From: CAYVIB01 sp964451365
Lineage (GTDB): Bacteria; Pseudomonadota; Gammaproteobacteria; Pseudomonadales; Cellvibrionaceae
Assembly: GCA_964451365.1 (NCBI GenBank)
Contig: CAYVIB010000014.1
Span: 1 to 64,000 of the forward strand
Length of the DNA stretch: 64,000 nt
Direction: 5' to 3'
This document shows positions 1 through 8,943 of the stretch, one piece after another. Numbering within the stretch: position 1 is the first letter of the stretch; every line of letters starts with the position of its first letter. The position numbers were made by a program, and so were the translations under genes. The notes below the pieces were generated by a model. That model saw only the letters and a program-made list of their open reading frames with translations, searched no databases and was not told where the DNA came from.

Positions 1-12
1 AAAGGCAGCTTC

Positions 13-1617
13 ATGCAGAAAAGTCACGAAATGCTTACCAATGCCCGCCTGAACAAGGGCACCGCCTTCACCCGCGAAGAGCGCGAAAAATACGGCCTGA
101 CCGGCCTGCTGCCGCACGTGGTCAGCACCATGGAACAACAGGTGACCCGATCACTGACCAACTTTCGCCGTAAGAACAGCGATATTGAAAAATACATTTA
201 CCTTGCGTCCCTGCAAAAGAGAAACGAGCGGCTGTACTACCGCCTGCTGATCGACCACACCAAGGAGTTGATGCCTATTGTGTACACGCCGACGGTGGGA
301 CAGGCGTGCCAGGAATACGCCAATATTTTTCGCGAAACCTGCGGCTTCTACATTTCGCTGGACGATCGCGGCAAGATCCACGATCTGCTCGGCAATTGGT
401 CGGAGGAGGACGTGCGCCTGATCGTCGTCACCGATGGCGAACGCATTCTCGGCCTGGGGGACCTGGGCACCAACGGCATGGGAATTCCCATCGGCAAGCT
501 GGCGCTGTACTGCGCCTGCGCGGGCGTCAACCCGGAGCAATGCATGCCGATTATGCTGGATGTCGGCACCGACAACGACGAAGTCCGCAATGATCCGCTG
601 TACATGGGCCGGCGGGAAAAACGCGCCCGCGGCAAAGCCTACTACACCTTTATCGACGAATTTATCCAGGCGGTCAAAAAGCGCTACCCCAAGGCGCTGC
701 TGCAGTTCGAGGATTTTGCCACCACCAACGCCGTCACCCTGCTGGAAAAATACCGCGACGAATTGCTTTGTTTCAACGACGATATCCAGGGCACCGCCGC
801 CGTCGCGCTCGCCGGCCTGGTTGCCGCAACGAGGATCAACGGCAAGAAATTGTCGGAGATGCGCTACTTGTTCATGGGCGCGGGTTCCGCTGCCACGGGC
901 ATCGGTCATTTGCTGGCGATGGCGCTCGAACAGGAAGGGTTGAGCAAAAAGGAAGCGTATGCGCGCTCCGCCTTTATCGACAGCAAGGGCCTGGTCACCA
1001 AGTCGCGCGACGATGTGACTTACCATGCCGCTCCATTCGCCGTCGAAAGCGAGCCGATGAACCTGGAACAGGCCATCGACGCTTTCAAGCCGGAAGTCCT
1101 TATCGGCGCAACCGGGCGGCCCGGCATGTTCACCCAACCGGTAATCGAAAAAATGGCGGCCATCAACCAGCATCCCGTAATCTTTGCCCTGTCCAACCCC
1201 ACCTCGAATGCCGAGTGCACCGCCGAGGACGCCTATCGCTACAGCGACGGCCGCGCGATTTTCGCCAGCGGCAGCCCTTTTGACGTAGTGCATATCCACG
1301 GCGAAATCCGGGTACCGGGCCAGGGCAACAACGCCTATATTTTTCCTGGCCTCGGCCTGGGGGCACTGGCCTGCGAGGCGTCGTGCATTACCGATGATAT
1401 GCTGATCGCGGCCACCCGCACACTGGCCGATTGTGTATCGGAGCACCAGTTAAAACAGGGCTGTCTGTATCCACCGTTGCACGAAATCCGGGAGGTGTCG
1501 GTGCAAATTGCCCTGGCGGTTTCGAGGGTGGCCAGCGAGAAGGGGCTTTCGTCTCATGTGATTGACGAAAAATTCGAGGTTCGGTTGAGACAGGGGCTTT
1601 ACGATCCACATTATTAA
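13..1617 (+). CDS. maeA: NAD-dependent malic enzyme
   Basis: Oxidatively decarboxylates malate to pyruvate with NAD(P) reduction in the cytoplasm. The 534-residue protein follows the E. coli MaeA/SfcA pattern throughout. Visible motifs include YTPTVGQAC, the GDLGTNGMGIPIGKL block, FEDFATTNAV, the metal-binding FNDDIQGTAA block (F254-D257), a dinucleotide-binding GAGSAATGIG and the late ALSNPTSNAE signature. The ATG at 13 has an AGGCAG-like ribosome site, but the window begins just before it, so an upstream start cannot be excluded; E. coli MaeA is about 30 residues longer, mostly at the N-terminus. NAD versus NADP preference is not settled from sequence. It stands alone, convergent with the following minus-strand gene. 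Confidence 0.93.
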   Translation: MQKSHEMLTNARLNKGTAFTREEREKYGLTGLLPHVVSTMEQQVTRSLTNFRRKNSDIEKYIYLASLQKRNERLYYRLLIDHTKELMPIVYTPTVGQACQEYANIFRETCGFYISLDDRGKIHDLLGNWSEEDVRLIVVTDGERILGLGDLGTNGMGIPIGKLALYCACAGVNPEQCMPIMLDVGTDNDEVRNDPLYMGRREKRARGKAYYTFIDEFIQAVKKRYPKALLQFEDFATTNAVTLLEKYRDELLCFNDDIQGTAAVALAGLVAATRINGKKLSEMRYLFMGAGSAATGIGHLLAMALEQEGLSKKEAYARSAFIDSKGLVTKSRDDVTYHAAPFAVESEPMNLEQAIDAFKPEVLIGATGRPGMFTQPVIEKMAAINQHPVIFALSNPTSNAECTAEDAYRYSDGRAIFASGSPFDVVHIHGEIRVPGQGNNAYIFPGLGLGALACEASCITDDMLIAATRTLADCVSEHQLKQGCLYPPLHEIREVSVQIALAVSRVASEKGLSSHVIDEKFEVRLRQGLYDPHY

Positions 1618-1634
1618 TTGATGGCGGGTGGCGC

Positions 1635-1654
1635 CCGAAGTGTCGGACCATTGC
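1635..1654. repeat. Dispersed 20-bp intergenic repeat, copy 1
   Basis: CCGAAGTGTCGGACCATTGC lies between the malic enzyme gene and the GGDEF-EAL gene. A copy with 19 of 20 identical bases occurs at 47835-47854, also intergenic. The preceding GGCGGGTGGCGC (from 1623) matches part of the long inverted repeat at 50758-50831, so all three may belong to one short interspersed repeat family. Confidence 0.5.
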
Positions 1655-1680
1655 TTACCCGCGCCACCAACACGCGGCGA

Positions 1681-4209
1681 CTATTTTCGGGAAGTTTCCT
1701 TACGGGAAGCGTTGTTCAGGAAGGTTTCGGCAAACTCCTCGGCGGGAAGCGGACGACTGTAGCGGTAACCCTGGGCGAAGTCGCAACCGAGTGCTCTCAC
1801 GATTTTAATCTGCTCCTGCCGCTCGACACCCTCCACCAGCGTTTTGAATCCAAGGCTGCTGGTCATTGCCAGTATCGCGCGTACAATGTCCCGGTCCGCG
1901 TTGTCGCGCTCAATATCCTCGATAAAACTTTTATCGATTTTTATCACATCCACATTAAAACGTTTCAGGTAGGCAAGTGACGAATAGCCTGTGCCGAAAT
2001 CGTCGATCGCGAGACGGAACCCCATTTCACCCAGGCGATTCAAGTGGCTTTCCGCGCTCAACGATTCCTGCAGGAAAGTGCCCTCGGTGATTTCCAGTTG
2101 AATCGCGCCGGGATCGATATTGGCGAAGTCAATCATGCTTGTCAGGTCCTCGACAAAATCGGGGTTCTGCAATTGATGCGGCGAGACGTTGACAGACATG
2201 TACTCCATGGATGAATCCAGCGTTTTCCACATATGCAATTGTTGCAGCGCCGTTTTGTTTATCCATTTACCCATTTCGTAAATCAGGCCACTGCCCTCGG
2301 CCACCGGAATAAAATCGATCGGCGAAATAAATTTCCCATCCTTGCCGCGCCAGCGCATCAATGCTTCGCAGCCGATAACCTTTTCCGTGCTCAGGTCCAC
2401 AATCGGCTGATAATAAAGTTCAAACACTTCCTCACGGATGGCTTCGCGCAGCAGGTATTCCAGCGTAACTTTTTTGTTGAGCGCGTCCGACATACTTTTT
2501 TCGAAAACAGTGATGTCGTTTCGCCCGCGCATTTTGGTGCTGTACATGGCCAGGTCAGCCGACTTGATCAGCTCCACCGCGTCCTTGCCGTCATCGGGGA
2601 AAACACTGATGCCGATGGACACCTGGGTATTTACCGCGGGACCGTCCAGCAAATAAACCGGGTCCAGCAGGGAGCGCTGGATCTTCGCCGCTATTTTTTG
2701 CGCTTTTTCCAAGTTGTCCATATTCGGCACCAGTATGCCGAACTCATCTCCGCCAAGGCGGGCAAATGTGTAAGATGACGGAATTATCGGGGTCAGCCGA
2801 CGCACCAGTTCGATCAATAAAGAATCACCGATCAGGTGGCCAAAACTGTCGTTGAGGTCCTTGAAGTGGTCGATATCCATGACCAGCAAACCAATTTTTT
2901 TACCATCGAGACGCGCGATTTTAATGGCATTTTCCAACTGCTGATAGAAACTGGTACGGTTGGCTATTTTGGTCAGTTCGTCGGTGTAAGCGATTTCCTG
3001 CAGTTTTCGCTCGGACTCCACCTGACGGGTAACATCCCAATTCATCCCCACCACACGCACCACATGGCCGGCTTCATCCGTTATCACCCGGGCGTGAGCA
3101 CGCAGGTAGCGAATGGAATCGTCAGGCCAGACAATGCGAAACTCGGACATGGTTTCCTTCTTTCGCTTCACCATATCCCGCATTTCTTCCTCCACGCGGG
3201 TACGGTCATCCGGGTGGACCCCGCGATCCCAGATCTGGTTCAGGCTCAGGCCGGTATCGCTGGTATAGCCATACAGTTCATAGGCTTTTTCATCCCAGTA
3301 CATTTCGTTTTCGTTAACGTACCAATCCCAAACACCAATGCCGGCACCGTCCAACGCGAGGTGAAGGCGCTCGGTCACTTTTTCCACTTTTTGTTTGGCG
3401 ATGGTTTCGCTGGTAATGTCGACGAACGAGGTCAGGACACCGGTGACGATCTGCTTTTGCCTGTCCCGCACAATTTCCGAATTGATTCGCGTCCATCGCA
3501 GCTGGTTATCGTCGGTGGGAATGCCGACGGTGAGGCCTCGATGGGACTGCTGCAAACGCAACGCTATAACAAAAGGAAATTGATCGGGGCAAATTTCTTT
3601 CTTTTCGGCATCAACATAACCAATGCAAAGATCCGTCAGGTTTTTACCGAGCATTTCCGGTAGCGACCTGCCCAGTATTTTTTCCGCCGCGGGGTTGGCC
3701 AGTTCAATAAGGCCCTGTGCGTTTTGATAGATGATGCCATCACCGAGACTTTCGAAGAGGACCGAGTGAAAGTTGCTGTCGACGCTGTCGATATCGGCGT
3801 GAGCCGGTACTTCCTGAAGCTTCACAAGTACCCCGTCAATACTGCCGTGGTAGGGTTCGGCGCACAGTTCAAGATAACGCTCGCTGCTGTTCCGGCCGGT
3901 GGAGTACTGTTGAACGAACTCATTAATTTTGCCATTGAGAATATTTTTAATACCGTCTTCTAAATCGACATCATTACCGTGCAGCGGGCAGCAGCGCACG
4001 TAAGGCTGCCCGATAATTTCCTCTTCCGAAGGCCAATGGTTTTCCCTCGCCAAATTTGTCCAGGCACGATTAACAGCTTGGATGATGCCGTTTTTGTCCA
4101 CGAGAGCGACGCCGGATATAACATTATCGATGCGTTCTTGTTCCGACCAGGGGATCATACTCTCTAAACCTATGGGACTCTTTACAGTGTAGGAAACATT
4201 CAACTCCAA
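1681..4209 (-). CDS. PAS-PAS-PAS-GGDEF-EAL c-di-GMP signalling protein
   Basis: An 842-residue cytoplasmic sensor-effector of c-di-GMP metabolism. Three PAS-like segments occupy roughly residues 28-400; the third has the PAS_3 look (GVWDWYVNENEMYWD). They are followed by a GGDEF domain with an intact GGDEF at 486-490 and an EAL domain with EAL at 615-617. No RxxD inhibitory site is visible before GGDEF. The EAL half keeps the expected catalytic set: the N in VNVSP, the E in LEITEG, DDFGTG, KIDKSF, and the E in LVEGVE, plus AQGY near the end. So phosphodiesterase activity is likely, and cyclase activity is possible. No membrane segments or signal peptide are seen. The PAS ligand cannot be read from the sequence. 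Confidence 0.9.
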   Translation of the reverse strand: MELNVSYTVKSPIGLESMIPWSEQERIDNVISGVALVDKNGIIQAVNRAWTNLARENHWPSEEEIIGQPYVRCCPLHGNDVDLEDGIKNILNGKINEFVQQYSTGRNSSERYLELCAEPYHGSIDGVLVKLQEVPAHADIDSVDSNFHSVLFESLGDGIIYQNAQGLIELANPAAEKILGRSLPEMLGKNLTDLCIGYVDAEKKEICPDQFPFVIALRLQQSHRGLTVGIPTDDNQLRWTRINSEIVRDRQKQIVTGVLTSFVDITSETIAKQKVEKVTERLHLALDGAGIGVWDWYVNENEMYWDEKAYELYGYTSDTGLSLNQIWDRGVHPDDRTRVEEEMRDMVKRKKETMSEFRIVWPDDSIRYLRAHARVITDEAGHVVRVVGMNWDVTRQVESERKLQEIAYTDELTKIANRTSFYQQLENAIKIARLDGKKIGLLVMDIDHFKDLNDSFGHLIGDSLLIELVRRLTPIIPSSYTFARLGGDEFGILVPNMDNLEKAQKIAAKIQRSLLDPVYLLDGPAVNTQVSIGISVFPDDGKDAVELIKSADLAMYSTKMRGRNDITVFEKSMSDALNKKVTLEYLLREAIREEVFELYYQPIVDLSTEKVIGCEALMRWRGKDGKFISPIDFIPVAEGSGLIYEMGKWINKTALQQLHMWKTLDSSMEYMSVNVSPHQLQNPDFVEDLTSMIDFANIDPGAIQLEITEGTFLQESLSAESHLNRLGEMGFRLAIDDFGTGYSSLAYLKRFNVDVIKIDKSFIEDIERDNADRDIVRAILAMTSSLGFKTLVEGVERQEQIKIVRALGCDFAQGYRYSRPLPAEEFAETFLNNASRKETSRK

Positions 4210-4295
4210 GCAAGCGGATGCCAGCCCTGAAATGGCATTAATCCTTCCGCGATACGGTATAATGGCCGCCTGATTAACACTATCATCGGCCTCTT

Positions 4296-4793
4296 ATGCG
4301 AATACTTTATATATGTACCCACAATCGCTGTCGAAGCATTCTATCGGAGGCGATTACCAACCATTTGGGCGGCAGTATGCTCATAGCGGCCAGTGCGGGC
4401 AGTCAACCGGAAGGGGAGGTCCATCCCTTAACCTTAAAGTATCTGGCGGAACGTGGTGTCTCGACTCACGGTTTATACAGCAAGTCGTGGGACGACAATG
4501 CGATAGCGGAATTCAATCCCAGTGTCGTCATTACCGTATGTGATTCCGCCGCAAAGGAGTCCTGCCCGCTGTGGATGGGCAACGCGACCTTGTTGCATTG
4601 GAGCTTGCCGGACCCCTCCAAGGTTCAGGGCACTGAACAGGAAAAGGCGGACGCCTTTTACGAGGTGATGGATGTCATCAGCGAGCGGGTGAAAAAACTG
4701 ATCGGCCTGGCCCGGGAAGGCTTGTCATCCTCCGAACTCAGCAGCCGTTTGCGATATACCGCCAAGGAAGAGCGGGTAATCGAAGACGCCTGA
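4296..4793 (+). CDS. arsC: Arsenate reductase, LMW-phosphatase (thioredoxin-coupled) type
   Basis: Reduces arsenate to arsenite through a cysteine relay. The N-terminal P-loop has the CX5R signature of low-molecular-weight tyrosine phosphatase folds (C7 to R13). The two further relay cysteines expected of the Staphylococcus-type enzyme are present as C82 and C90 in VCDSAAKESCP. At 165 residues it is about 30 longer than typical, with a polar C-terminal extension that begins after a conserved LIGLAREGL stretch. It sits alone, 14 kb from the arsenic cluster, without an ArsR or exporter beside it, and ends in a strong bidirectional terminator. An ordinary LMW protein phosphatase is the alternative, but the C82/C90 pair argues against that. 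Confidence 0.85.
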   Translation: MRILYICTHNRCRSILSEAITNHLGGSMLIAASAGSQPEGEVHPLTLKYLAERGVSTHGLYSKSWDDNAIAEFNPSVVITVCDSAAKESCPLWMGNATLLHWSLPDPSKVQGTEQEKADAFYEVMDVISERVKKLIGLAREGLSSSELSSRLRYTAKEERVIEDA

Positions 4794-4796
4794 TAT

Positions 4797-4824
4797 AAAA
4801 AACCGGCAGCCAGCCGGTTTTTTT
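4797..4824. terminator. Bidirectional intrinsic terminator between arsC and sapC
   Basis: A run of A is followed by CCGGC, a 5-nt loop, GCCGG and seven T. The flanking A and T tracts make it work in both directions for the convergent arsC and SapC genes. Confidence 0.9.
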
Positions 4825-4862
4825 AATTCCTACAAAAATGCGCCCTAATGTGTCGCATCCGG

Positions 4863-5597
4863 TTATTCGGACGAATCTTCTCCGGCATCGTTCGCCGCGG
4901 CAGCCTGGCTTGCCTGAGCGTGCCTGCGCGCCAGTTCGTTCAAGGCGGAAATGGAATGCAGGTGAGCGTAGGACCAGGCAATCCACCCCTTTTTGAACCA
5001 CTCGGCGATTTCCGCGTCATCCAGCTGATTCAGTTTTTTCTCATCAATGGCGTACATCGCGCCGATTTCAATCGAAAGATTTTTGAACCTGAGCTTGGTG
5101 TTGAAGCGCGTCAATAGATCCTTTTCCGTGAGAGCTTTGCAAAAGTCCTCGGTTCCTTTGTAGGAGGCGTTTACCACTTCCAGGAAGCGGACAATTTTCT
5201 TCAGCGTTTCGCTGGCCTCGCCCTCGGCAAACAAATCTTCTCCGTCTTCCGCGGCGAAATGTTCGGCTTTGGAGTCGATCACCACCATTCCCTCATCGGT
5301 CAGGGCGAACGGATAGCGACGCACGAAAGCGGGCACATACATACCATCCCAATCCGCGCCCAGGTCATTTCCCTCCCGTTTTAACGACAACAATACCAAA
5401 GGCACGAACGACCCACCGGAATTCTTGTAGAACAGAACGGGGAAATAGCGGCTGGCGGCAAAGATTTCGCTACCGGCTATGGGAACGGAGTTGGCGCTCT
5501 TGGCAAATTCAAGCGACTCGGCGGCTTTGAACTTGAGGTTGGCGTGCTTCTTCTTATCCAGAGGCACGGGATCTTGGTAAAAAATTAACGCTGACAT
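4863..5597 (-). CDS. SapC family protein
   Basis: A 244-residue protein recognised as SapC-like by its FPVLFYKNSGGSFVPLVLLSL core, the RRYPFAL block and the WIAWSYAHLHSISALNEL C-terminal region. SapC-family genes in gammaproteobacteria and Caulobacterales often sit next to TonB-dependent receptors and tryptophan-halogenase-like genes in carbohydrate-uptake loci, but neither is adjacent here. No signal peptide is seen. The molecular function is not established; the old name comes from an S-layer protein secretion locus. The C-terminus (after about 225) is Ala/Asp-rich and probably disordered. Confidence 0.82.
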   Translation of the reverse strand: MSALIFYQDPVPLDKKKHANLKFKAAESLEFAKSANSVPIAGSEIFAASRYFPVLFYKNSGGSFVPLVLLSLKREGNDLGADWDGMYVPAFVRRYPFALTDEGMVVIDSKAEHFAAEDGEDLFAEGEASETLKKIVRFLEVVNASYKGTEDFCKALTEKDLLTRFNTKLRFKNLSIEIGAMYAIDEKKLNQLDDAEIAEWFKKGWIAWSYAHLHSISALNELARRHAQASQAAAANDAGEDSSE

Positions 5598-5764
5598 AAC
5601 TTGTTTTCTTTGGCTTTGGTTGGAGTGGTAGCGCCGGAGAAACAGCCGGAATTTGAGATAGGTTCTGGTTGTAACGAATGGCCGGCCACAAGGACCGGCG
5701 ATATTAGCAATGTTTGCGGGACAGCCGCAAGCGAAAGGCGGCTCCTGACGACTGCGAGGATATA

Positions 5765-6541
5765 CTACTGTTCGACGAATGCTCGCTCGATAACGTAATG
5801 GCCCACGTCGCCGTGGCGGGTTTCACTGAAGCCCAGATTATCGAGGATGCGGCAGGTGTCCTTAAGCATGCTGGGGCTGCCGCAAATCATAAAGCGGTCG
5901 TTTTCCGGGTCGACCCTCGGCAATCCCAGGTCGCTCTCCAGCTTTCCGCTTTGAAGGGCGTCGGTGAGGCGCCCCTGGTTTCGATACGGCTCGCGGGTCA
6001 CCGTCGGGTAATAAAGTAGCTTGTCAGCCACCATTTCACCGAAAAACTCATTGTTGGGCAGCTCATTCCGGATCAGGTCCTGGTAAGCCAGTTCACCGAC
6101 ATAACGCACGCCATGGGTCAGTATCACCCGGTCGTAGTGTTCGTAGATCTCCGGGTCCTTGATAATGCTGATAAACGGTGCCAGGCCTGTACCGGTGCTG
6201 ATCAGCCACAGGTTCTTGCCCGGCAACAGGTTATCCGTCACCAATGTGCCGGTGGATTTGCTGTTCACCAGTATCTGGTCGCCCGGCTTGATATGCTGCA
6301 ACTGGGATGTCAGCGGGCCATCCGGCACCTTGATGCTGAAGAATTCCAGTCTCTCTTCATAGTTGGCACTGGTCAGGCTGTAGGCACGCAATAGCGGGCG
6401 TCCACCTTCCTGCTCCAGGCCCATCATGGTGAAATGGCCGTTGCGGAAGCGGAATCCGGGATCGCGCGTGGTGGTGAAGCTGAACAGGCTTTCTGTCCAG
6501 TGATGTACGTCGAGAACTGTTTCTCTTAATAAGGTGCTCAT
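5765..6541 (-). CDS. fpr: Ferredoxin--NADP(+) reductase
   Basis: A 258-residue FAD enzyme that moves electrons between NADPH and ferredoxin or flavodoxin, used in oxidative-stress defence and iron-sulfur repair. The FAD-binding R52-A-Y-S55 motif, the NADP-binding GTGLAPF at 117-123 and the GSPSMLKD block are present, and the C-terminus is the bacterial subclass I type (ending FVEQ). It is divergently transcribed from a LysR-type gene 100 bp away, the same arrangement as Pseudomonas fpr and its activator finR. The shared intergenic region 6542-6641 is therefore the likely control site. Confidence 0.92.
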   Translation of the reverse strand: MSTLLRETVLDVHHWTESLFSFTTTRDPGFRFRNGHFTMMGLEQEGGRPLLRAYSLTSANYEERLEFFSIKVPDGPLTSQLQHIKPGDQILVNSKSTGTLVTDNLLPGKNLWLISTGTGLAPFISIIKDPEIYEHYDRVILTHGVRYVGELAYQDLIRNELPNNEFFGEMVADKLLYYPTVTREPYRNQGRLTDALQSGKLESDLGLPRVDPENDRFMICGSPSMLKDTCRILDNLGFSETRHGDVGHYVIERAFVEQ

Positions 6542-6641
6542 AAATACCTTCGTCCAACAAAAAAGCTGTTGCCTCTAGTGTAAACACTCCACTATATTGG
6601 TAAATCAGTTAATTCCTATATAGATAATCGGTTTTACAAAT
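6542..6641. promoter_or_regulatory. Divergent fpr/finR control region
   Basis: This AT-rich 100-bp spacer separates the two divergent starts. LysR-type activators normally bind such shared regions. I could not identify a single convincing T-N11-A operator by eye, so the site is assigned by position only. Confidence 0.45.
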
Positions 6642-7526
6642 ATGAAATACTCCCTTCGCCAACTGGAAGTTTTCGTTGCCATCTCTCACTTCGAGAACGT
6701 TTCCCGCGCCGCCGAGTCGCTTTCCATGTCCCAGTCCGCCTGTAGCGGTGCGCTCAAAGAGTTGGAATCCCAGTTTGATGTGGTCCTGTTTGACCGCATC
6801 GGCAAACGCCTGCAAACCAATGAAATCGGCCGGCAACTGCGGCCCAAGGCCGAGGCGGTTCTGGCGCAGGCCAGGGAGCTGGAGGAAGAGTTGATCAGCC
6901 ACCAGAAGGTGGGTCGCCTGAACCTGGGGGCCACTCTGTCCATTGGCAACTATCTCTGCGTCAATCTGATCAACCGTTTTATCCAGAACGAGCCCGGCGT
7001 TCAGGTAAAACTGGAAGTCGCCAACACGACGCGCATCGTCGAAGAGATTCTCAACTTCGATATAGATCTGGGTATGATCGAAGGCGAACTCAACCACCCG
7101 GAACTGGACATTATTCCCTGGCGGGACGATGAACTGACCTGCTTTTGCTCGCCAGAACACCCCCTGGCGAAAAAACAGCGGCTGGACGAGAAAGACATTT
7201 TGAACGCCAATTGGATACTGCGGGAGCCGGGATCCGGCACACGGCAGACCTTCGACCGCGCCTTTCACGGCCTGCTGCCCCACCTGAATGTGGTGCTGGA
7301 ACTGCAGCATACGGAAGCTATCAAGCGTGCGGTGGAAGCCGGAATTGGCATATCCTGCCTGTCAAAGATAACGTTGGCGGACGCGTTCGAGCGAAAAACC
7401 CTGGTGCCGCTATCGGCGTCCGCCTTTGATCTTCGGCGCAAGCTTTACCTGGTTCTGCACAAGCAGAAGTACCGTAGCGGTGGAATTGTCCGGTGGATGG
7501 AGCTCTGTGGGATAAAGCCGCAATAA
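6642..7526 (+). CDS. finR: LysR-type regulator, FinR-like
   Basis: A 294-residue LysR regulator with the N-terminal winged helix (residues 1-60: LRQLEVFVAISHFENVSRAAESLSMSQSACSGALKELE) and a periplasmic-binding-type effector domain from about 90. Its divergent position beside fpr and its overall similarity support FinR, the superoxide- and sulfite-responsive fpr activator described in Pseudomonas. The specific effector is inferred from that family, not from this sequence. It is followed by a convergent DUF4250 gene only 18 bp away. Confidence 0.8.
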   Translation: MKYSLRQLEVFVAISHFENVSRAAESLSMSQSACSGALKELESQFDVVLFDRIGKRLQTNEIGRQLRPKAEAVLAQARELEEELISHQKVGRLNLGATLSIGNYLCVNLINRFIQNEPGVQVKLEVANTTRIVEEILNFDIDLGMIEGELNHPELDIIPWRDDELTCFCSPEHPLAKKQRLDEKDILNANWILREPGSGTRQTFDRAFHGLLPHLNVVLELQHTEAIKRAVEAGIGISCLSKITLADAFERKTLVPLSASAFDLRRKLYLVLHKQKYRSGGIVRWMELCGIKPQ

Positions 7527-7544
7527 AGCGGCTCTACAGGCGAA

Positions 7545-7739
7545 CTAACGAAACTGGCCAAGTTCCTCGAAATAGGTGTAGCCTTCGTTTTCCAGCTTTA
7601 TCAACAGGTCAGTGCCGTCCAAGTCATAGTAATCCACAAGCCGGTCAAGGGAACCAAACTGATTGCGCAGCTTTTTGTTGACTATGCTCATCAGCATGAT
7701 TGGATTCATGTCTTCTATCAATACTTTATTAAGGTCCAT
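7545..7739 (-). CDS. DUF4250 domain protein
   Basis: A 64-residue protein with the family pattern NPIMLMSIVNKKLRNQF near the N-terminus, and a C-terminus ending in YTYFEELGQFR, both typical of DUF4250. An AAGAAGAG ribosome site precedes the ATG. No function is known for the family. It is followed on the same strand by nothing until finR, and is preceded by the DUF2061 gene 27 bp upstream, so the two may be cotranscribed. Confidence 0.78.
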   Translation of the reverse strand: MDLNKVLIEDMNPIMLMSIVNKKLRNQFGSLDRLVDYYDLDGTDLLIKLENEGYTYFEELGQFR

Positions 7740-7766
7740 GCGCTGCTCTTCTTAAACTGTGCCTGA

Positions 7767-7985
7767 TTAAACGGACAAAGTAAGCTCTCCGCCGATTTGT
7801 TTTTTTACCGCTTTATAGCGCAAAAAACGTTGCCACAGCTTCTCATGAAAAAAATATGCCACGGTGTTAACAGCCGGCTCAATCAGCGCAATCACGCCCC
7901 CCACCAGCACGTCGCCCGTCAGCAGCCAGGCCACGGTAAACGCTACCGAGAAATGCGTTGCCGCAAAAGTTAAGGTTTTAGTCAT
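7767..7985 (-). CDS. DUF2061 small membrane protein
   Basis: A 72-residue protein with two hydrophobic segments (about residues 5-22 and 26-45) and the DUF2061 signature (TFAATHFSVAFTVAWLLTGD, then a PAVNTVAYFFHEKLW block). It is probably an inner-membrane protein of unknown function. A strong GGAGGTGA ribosome site lies 7 bases before the ATG. A Fur-box-like sequence lies 35-55 bp upstream (8020-8040), which suggests iron-dependent control. Confidence 0.82.
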   Translation of the reverse strand: MTKTLTFAATHFSVAFTVAWLLTGDVLVGGVIALIEPAVNTVAYFFHEKLWQRFLRYKAVKKQIGGELTLSV

Positions 7986-8019
7986 AAATTGTCACCTCCA
8001 ACACCTTTGGTTCATCCGC

Positions 8020-8040
8020 AAATGATAATGATTTTCGTTT
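8020..8040 (-). promoter_or_regulatory. Fur-box-like operator
   Basis: AAATGATAATGATTTTCGTTT contains the repeated NATWAT-type hexamers of a Fur box (two good AATGAT units and a weaker third). It sits in the promoter region of the leftward DUF2061 gene. It is a visual match only; a weight-matrix score would be needed. Confidence 0.5.
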
Positions 8041-8943
8041 ATGTAAAACAATTAATCATTGCTAAGCACTTCATTGCTTTTCCCTATGAGCACAGGTAAC
8101 GAAAAAAAAACGGTCTTCATGCAACCGATTCCTCTCCCGGCACGTAACGTCAAGACGCAACCAATGAATAATCTCTACTTTCTACTGCCGATAGTGGCTC
8201 TCTGCCAGGCCCTGTCGCTGCCAGCCCACTCAATCGCTTTCCCGCAGGATTTCCCTTCGCCGCCGAGGCACTACCTCCCGGGCAAAGCGCCGCGTTTATC
8301 GAAACCGTGGACGAAGGTAAACATCTGGAAATTTTCCAATATGGCGCTGATGTGGCACTGACAGTTGTCGGAAGATTTTTCTGTACTGTCGGAAGCCTGT
8401 ACTAAACGCCACAACGAATCCAAAGGCACGCCGAAAACGGATTTCGAAGTGGGTGATGTCATGGGCGGCGTGGTAACTCGTGTACCACTGTTATACCGGG
8501 ACACGCTTATGAAATCGGGCCTGTTCACTCTACTTCTTCCATTGATGTTTTTTTCTGACCGCCGAACTTTTCACGCTTGCGGACGCAAACCGGAACTTTC
8601 GGGTGAGTCTGGCTGCGCAGCACGGCGATGGTGACTGGTGAGGACAGGCGATATTTATCAATTGCCTCTGCGCTGATACCCGATTTTACCGGCCCTAAGG
8701 GTTTCTCTGCGGAGCGGACTCTTTCGTCCGAAAAAATAAAGAAGAAATGCTTCCTGGCTGGCGCCGCCATGAAGGATATTTCGGCCGACAGTTTACTTCC
8801 ATTTTCACCCGCGGCCACATCCGAATAAGCCTTCACCGTCACTTTTCGCCTTGCCTGCTAAATTGACCCAGGGTGTTCCTCTTTCCTCTATAATGCCTTC
8901 CCTTTAACTGGCACCGGAGCGTTCCGGATATTACTCTTGTTAT
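8041..8943. other. 900-bp interval without a confident gene
   Basis: Only short reading frames are present. One stretch reads like a damaged exported protein: a hydrophobic leader starting at the ATG at 8164 (MNNLYFLLPIVALCQALSLP), then, in another frame, about 45 residues with normal protein composition (including PGQSAAFIETVDEGK and YGADVALTVVG) ending at the TAA near 8404. A single frameshift would join them. The rest (8405-8860) shows no family I recognise. A TATAAT at 8889-8894 is a possible -10 element for galT. Confidence 0.4.

Noticed and set aside
151..1446. Long open frame antisense to the malic enzyme gene
   Set aside because: It mirrors a GC-rich conserved gene, has no recognisable domain, and the sense frame is an unambiguous enzyme.
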